Part shown: in pieces, positions 63,482 to 64,000 of the stretch
Numbering within the stretch: position 1 is the first letter of the stretch
How the letters are laid out: every line of letters starts with the position of its first letter
From: Hyphomicrobiales bacterium
Lineage (GTDB): Bacteria; Pseudomonadota; Alphaproteobacteria; Rhizobiales; Rhizobiaceae
Assembly: GCA_900489925.1 (NCBI GenBank)
Contig: UEHQ01000002.1
Coordinates: 666,207 to 730,206, forward strand
DNA: 64,000 nucleotides
Direction: 5' to 3'
Translations under genes and position numbers: made by a program
The notes under the pieces: generated by a model
What the model was told of the DNA's origin: nothing
Databases searched by the model: none
Seen by the model: the letters and a program-made list of their open reading frames with translations, nothing else

Positions 63482-64000
63482 CGGGCGGCTTGGGCCAGAA
63501 TGTGACGCCGCCAGTCCAATCCTCGAAAGCCTTGGACAATCCCAGAACCCGCATGTCGCCAAATCGCGGGCCGACGATCTGCAGGCCGATCGGCATGCCG
63601 GATTTCGAAAATCCGCAGTTGATTGAGGAGGCCGGCTGCTCCGACATGTTCCAGGGGACGGTGAAGCAGATATGCTCGAACGGCCGCGCCGGGTCATTGG
63701 TCGGCGATGCCCATTCGGCCGGATAGGAAACGATCGGATTCGTCGGCGACAACACGGCATCGACCTGCGTGAACAGGCGGCCGCAGGTCTTGCGCATCTC
63801 GATCGTCTGGTTGAAGCCCCTTACGGCATCGACGCCGCTGACATGCGCACCGCCCTTTGCCCATTCGTGGATATAGGGAAGGATGCTGTCGCGACGCTCC
63901 TCGTTGAGGGTCTCGATATCGCCCCAGAAGCGGGCCCGCCAGAAATTGTCGAGACCATCCAGCATGGCACGCGTCAGAACCGGCTCAACCGGGATCACGA
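63474..64000 (-). CDS. Amidase-family protein, 5' end missing
   Basis: C-terminal 175 residues or so of an amidase-signature enzyme; the frame runs off the right edge, so the start and the Ser-Ser-Lys catalytic region are outside. Visible blocks are FTQVDAVLSPTNPI, HICFTVPWNMSEQPASSINCG and SKSGMPIGLQIVGPRFGD, the last being the typical GMPIGLQ ending of GatA-like amidases. The stop overlaps the convergent NlpC/P60 stop by 8 bp. Substrate unknown. Confidence 0.85.
   Translation of the reverse strand, partial: VIPVEPVLTRAMLDGLDNFWRARFWGDIETLNEERRDSILPYIHEWAKGGAHVSGVDAVRGFNQTIEMRKTCGRLFTQVDAVLSPTNPIVSYPAEWASPTNDPARPFEHICFTVPWNMSEQPASSINCGFSKSGMPIGLQIVGPRFGDMRVLGLSKAFEDWTGGVTFWPKPPVR

Overview
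This window looks like ordinary chromosomal DNA of an alphaproteobacterium of the Rhizobiaceae (Rhizobium, Sinorhizobium/Ensifer or Agrobacterium type). The evidence is the high G+C content and tight operons with ATGA/TGATG overlaps. It is also the gene repertoire: a C-P lyase operon with a hexapeptide transferase, the dapB-gpmA pair, mgsA-glk, yejABEF, pncB, a nucleoside import and salvage block, and a CtrA-type site in a cpa/Tad pilus locus. No insertion sequence, prophage, CRISPR array or rRNA is visible. One tRNA-Ser(GGA) is present. Both edges cut genes: MYG1-like on the left, amidase on the right.

Layout. 1-6.8 kb: end of a MYG1-like hydrolase, an O6-alkylguanine repair methyltransferase, a MarR-like regulator divergent from a fused hydantoinase/5-oxoprolinase, an RNase HI-like protein and an unknown protein. 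6.8-12.9 kb: phosphonate C-P lyase operon phnGHIJKL plus a hexapeptide transferase, divergent from the regulator phnF. The intergenic region holds a Pho box and an operator-like palindrome. 12.9-21.7 kb: SDR/HxlR pair, gpmA-dapB, an ABC exporter, glk-mgsA, mepA, and an isochorismatase-like hydrolase divergent from a TetR regulator with two palindromic sites. 21.8-30.1 kb: peptide importer yejABEF, a GhrA-like 2-hydroxyacid dehydrogenase and pncB. 30.2-36.1 kb: envelope-related genes (GT25 glycosyltransferase, DUF4105 membrane protein, FemAB/BioF2-like acyltransferase, L,D-transpeptidase), a TIM-barrel isomerase, the tRNA and a small membrane protein.

36.2-48.0 kb is a nucleoside salvage island. 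A BMP-family ABC importer is followed by cdd, purine nucleoside phosphorylase, deoC and deoA on the plus strand. deoB, add and upp face them on the minus strand. Together they import nucleosides, deaminate them, split them by phosphorolysis, recover uracil, and convert (deoxy)ribose-1-phosphate to central metabolites. 48.1-60.6 kb is a type IVb (Flp/Tad) pilus locus: pilA-cpaABCDEF-tadBC on the plus strand, two TadE-like pseudopilins and a stand-alone secretin N-domain protein divergent from it, and a TadD-like TPR lipoprotein behind a LysE exporter. The last part carries an M17 aminopeptidase, a short MarR-like protein and an NlpC/P60 peptidase with SH3 domains, possibly a murein-peptide processing set.

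I found no clearly undescribed system. The observations most worth checking are regulatory: the phn intergenic region, the paired TetR palindromes, the structured leader before the nucleoside importer, the CtrA-type box before cpaB, overlapping alternative hairpins after phnF, and the aminopeptidase/MarR/NlpC grouping. All identifications are by eye from motifs and context; no database search was run.
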